From contig NC_045142.1 in assembly GCF_008831285.2 (NCBI RefSeq), positions 27,045,876 to 27,109,875 of the forward strand: DNA of 64,000 bases. The letters run 5' to 3'. The notes beneath the pieces are model-generated. The model had not been told where the DNA came from and did no database searches. It was given only the letters and a program-made list of their open reading frames with translations. This DNA comes from Nymphaea colorata. Lineage: Eukaryota > Streptophyta > Magnoliopsida > Nymphaeales > Nymphaeaceae. Below are positions 62,975 through 64,000 of this stretch, one piece after another; position 1 is the first letter of the stretch, and every line of letters starts with the position of its first letter. The position numbers and the translations under genes are program-made.

Positions 62975-64000
62975 GTGCGGTATGCCAATGACTTGGTCAA
63001 GGTCAAAGCACACCAACCCCCACCCCACCGTGGTAACTTGAGCGTTTGATTTCTTTTCTTTCAAGAGAACAACTGAACTTTTTTTGGTATTGTCCCATCA
63101 GCCGCGGATCTGGTTTAGGGGTCGCCGGAGAAAGGCTTGGTAATGCAACAGGGGGAGAGTGAACGAAAGTAAAAGGCGGTAGGGATGGAGGGACTAAATG
63201 GCCTTAAAAAAATTGTCGACAACCCGAATGGCCTCGGAACCAGAGGAGTCCATGAATTCGACGGCGTTGAGCATTTGACTTGGACCGTCAACTCCTCCGC
63301 CTCCTCCTTAAGCTGGGTTGCTGTGCTCAGTGCATGGAAATAATGCGTTGATTTTTGTTCCGCATCATTAATTTAATACCCCCCTAAATCCCTTCTTTCC
63401 CGGAACTTCATCGGTGTTCTAACTCTCTTTCCCTTCTGTTGTAATCAACTCGTTCATGAATGAGTAACTACTATACTGCAAATTGCAATTGCGCCTTCTT
63501 TTTCCTTTTCTTTTCTTTTTTTCCAACTTCACACGCATCATCGAAAAGGAGTCTCCTTCCTCACGTCATAAATCTTGTTTCACACTGTCCCAAGGTATTG
63601 TCGTACGATACATATGGTTCTCGTTCAATTAGGTAATGTATTGACATAATGTTAATGAAGGATTAGACAAGGGGAGGGAAAAAGAGAAAAAACACAGCCA
63701 ACTTTGTAGACTAAAACTGGCAAATGTGGTGGATTAGAGAACGGTTCTGTCCTGTTCCCTTCTTCTTTCAGGGGCACAGAGAGAGAGAGAGTAGGTAGGG
63801 TGAGGAAGGGGGATAGGGTGGGACGGGGAAGGCACTTGACGACGAGGCAGCGGCCCCGACATGCCTCGATGACTCCCACTGCCCTCTCTAATCACGTTAA
63901 ACACTCAACGACGAATACGAGGAGTAGGTGCTTGGGCAAAATTTTGCCCTCTTGCTTCTCCCGCAACCCATCTCCTCTCACCCCCTCTCTCTCTATCCTC
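62975..64000. other. Right edge, pyrimidine-rich, possibly promoter-like
   Basis: No gene recognised. It has mixed CT-rich and GA-rich stretches (for example 63777-63792 and the final CTCTCTCTC), of the sort found near plant transcription starts. A gene could begin just outside the window. The frame at 63652-63879 minus shows no domain. Confidence 0.4.

Overview
The window is nuclear DNA of a flowering plant. It holds split genes with GT-AG introns, plant-type protein families, many short non-autonomous transposons (MITEs, a TRIM) and many (TA)n, (GA)n and (GT)n microsatellites. The kilobase-scale introns fit a medium or large, AT-rich angiosperm genome. I cannot name the species or decide between monocot, magnoliid and basal angiosperm. 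No prokaryotic, organellar, rRNA, tRNA or CRISPR feature was seen.

Three complete protein genes can be reconstructed exon by exon with matching intron phases. (1) A receptor-like cytoplasmic kinase of subfamily VII, closest to Arabidopsis PBL8, lies on the minus strand at 2277-6953 (6 coding exons, 414 aa). (2) Ethanolamine-phosphate cytidylyltransferase PECT1, the CDP-ethanolamine-forming enzyme of the Kennedy pathway, lies on the minus strand at 10327-23538 (9 coding exons, 428 aa, over 13 kb). (3) A GOLD-domain protein of unknown function lies on the plus strand at 37551-49721 (15 coding exons, 444 aa, or 429 aa with an alternative donor). Two of its introns appear to use GC rather than GT donors.

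The main structural event is a direct, dispersed-tandem segmental duplication. The block 18487-25918 (PECT1 exons 4 to 1 plus about 2.4 kb of upstream DNA) recurs, diverged and shortened, at 30046-35521. The second block carries a dead PECT1 fragment. It has no exon 1, a 112-bp deletion in exon 3, a lost splice donor and a broken HxGH catalytic motif. Its exon 2 stays almost intact.

The remaining DNA is intergenic or intronic and rich in small mobile elements. These are a hAT-type MITE with a perfect 8-bp target duplication (107-638), a TRIM-like miniature LTR element (15093-15504), a Tourist-like MITE with TTA duplication (39660-40157), a MITE family with CATAGTCACAAA ends (30843, 48460 and probably 20125), and a pair of related elements with tandem-TA cores (17461 and about 19800). 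The right end (49722-64000) is a long gene-poor stretch with tandem repeats and a few unrecognised short open frames. The three genes show no functional link; their adjacency looks incidental. I found no clearly new biological system. The most informative unusual points are the decayed PECT1 duplicate and the paired GC-AG introns.
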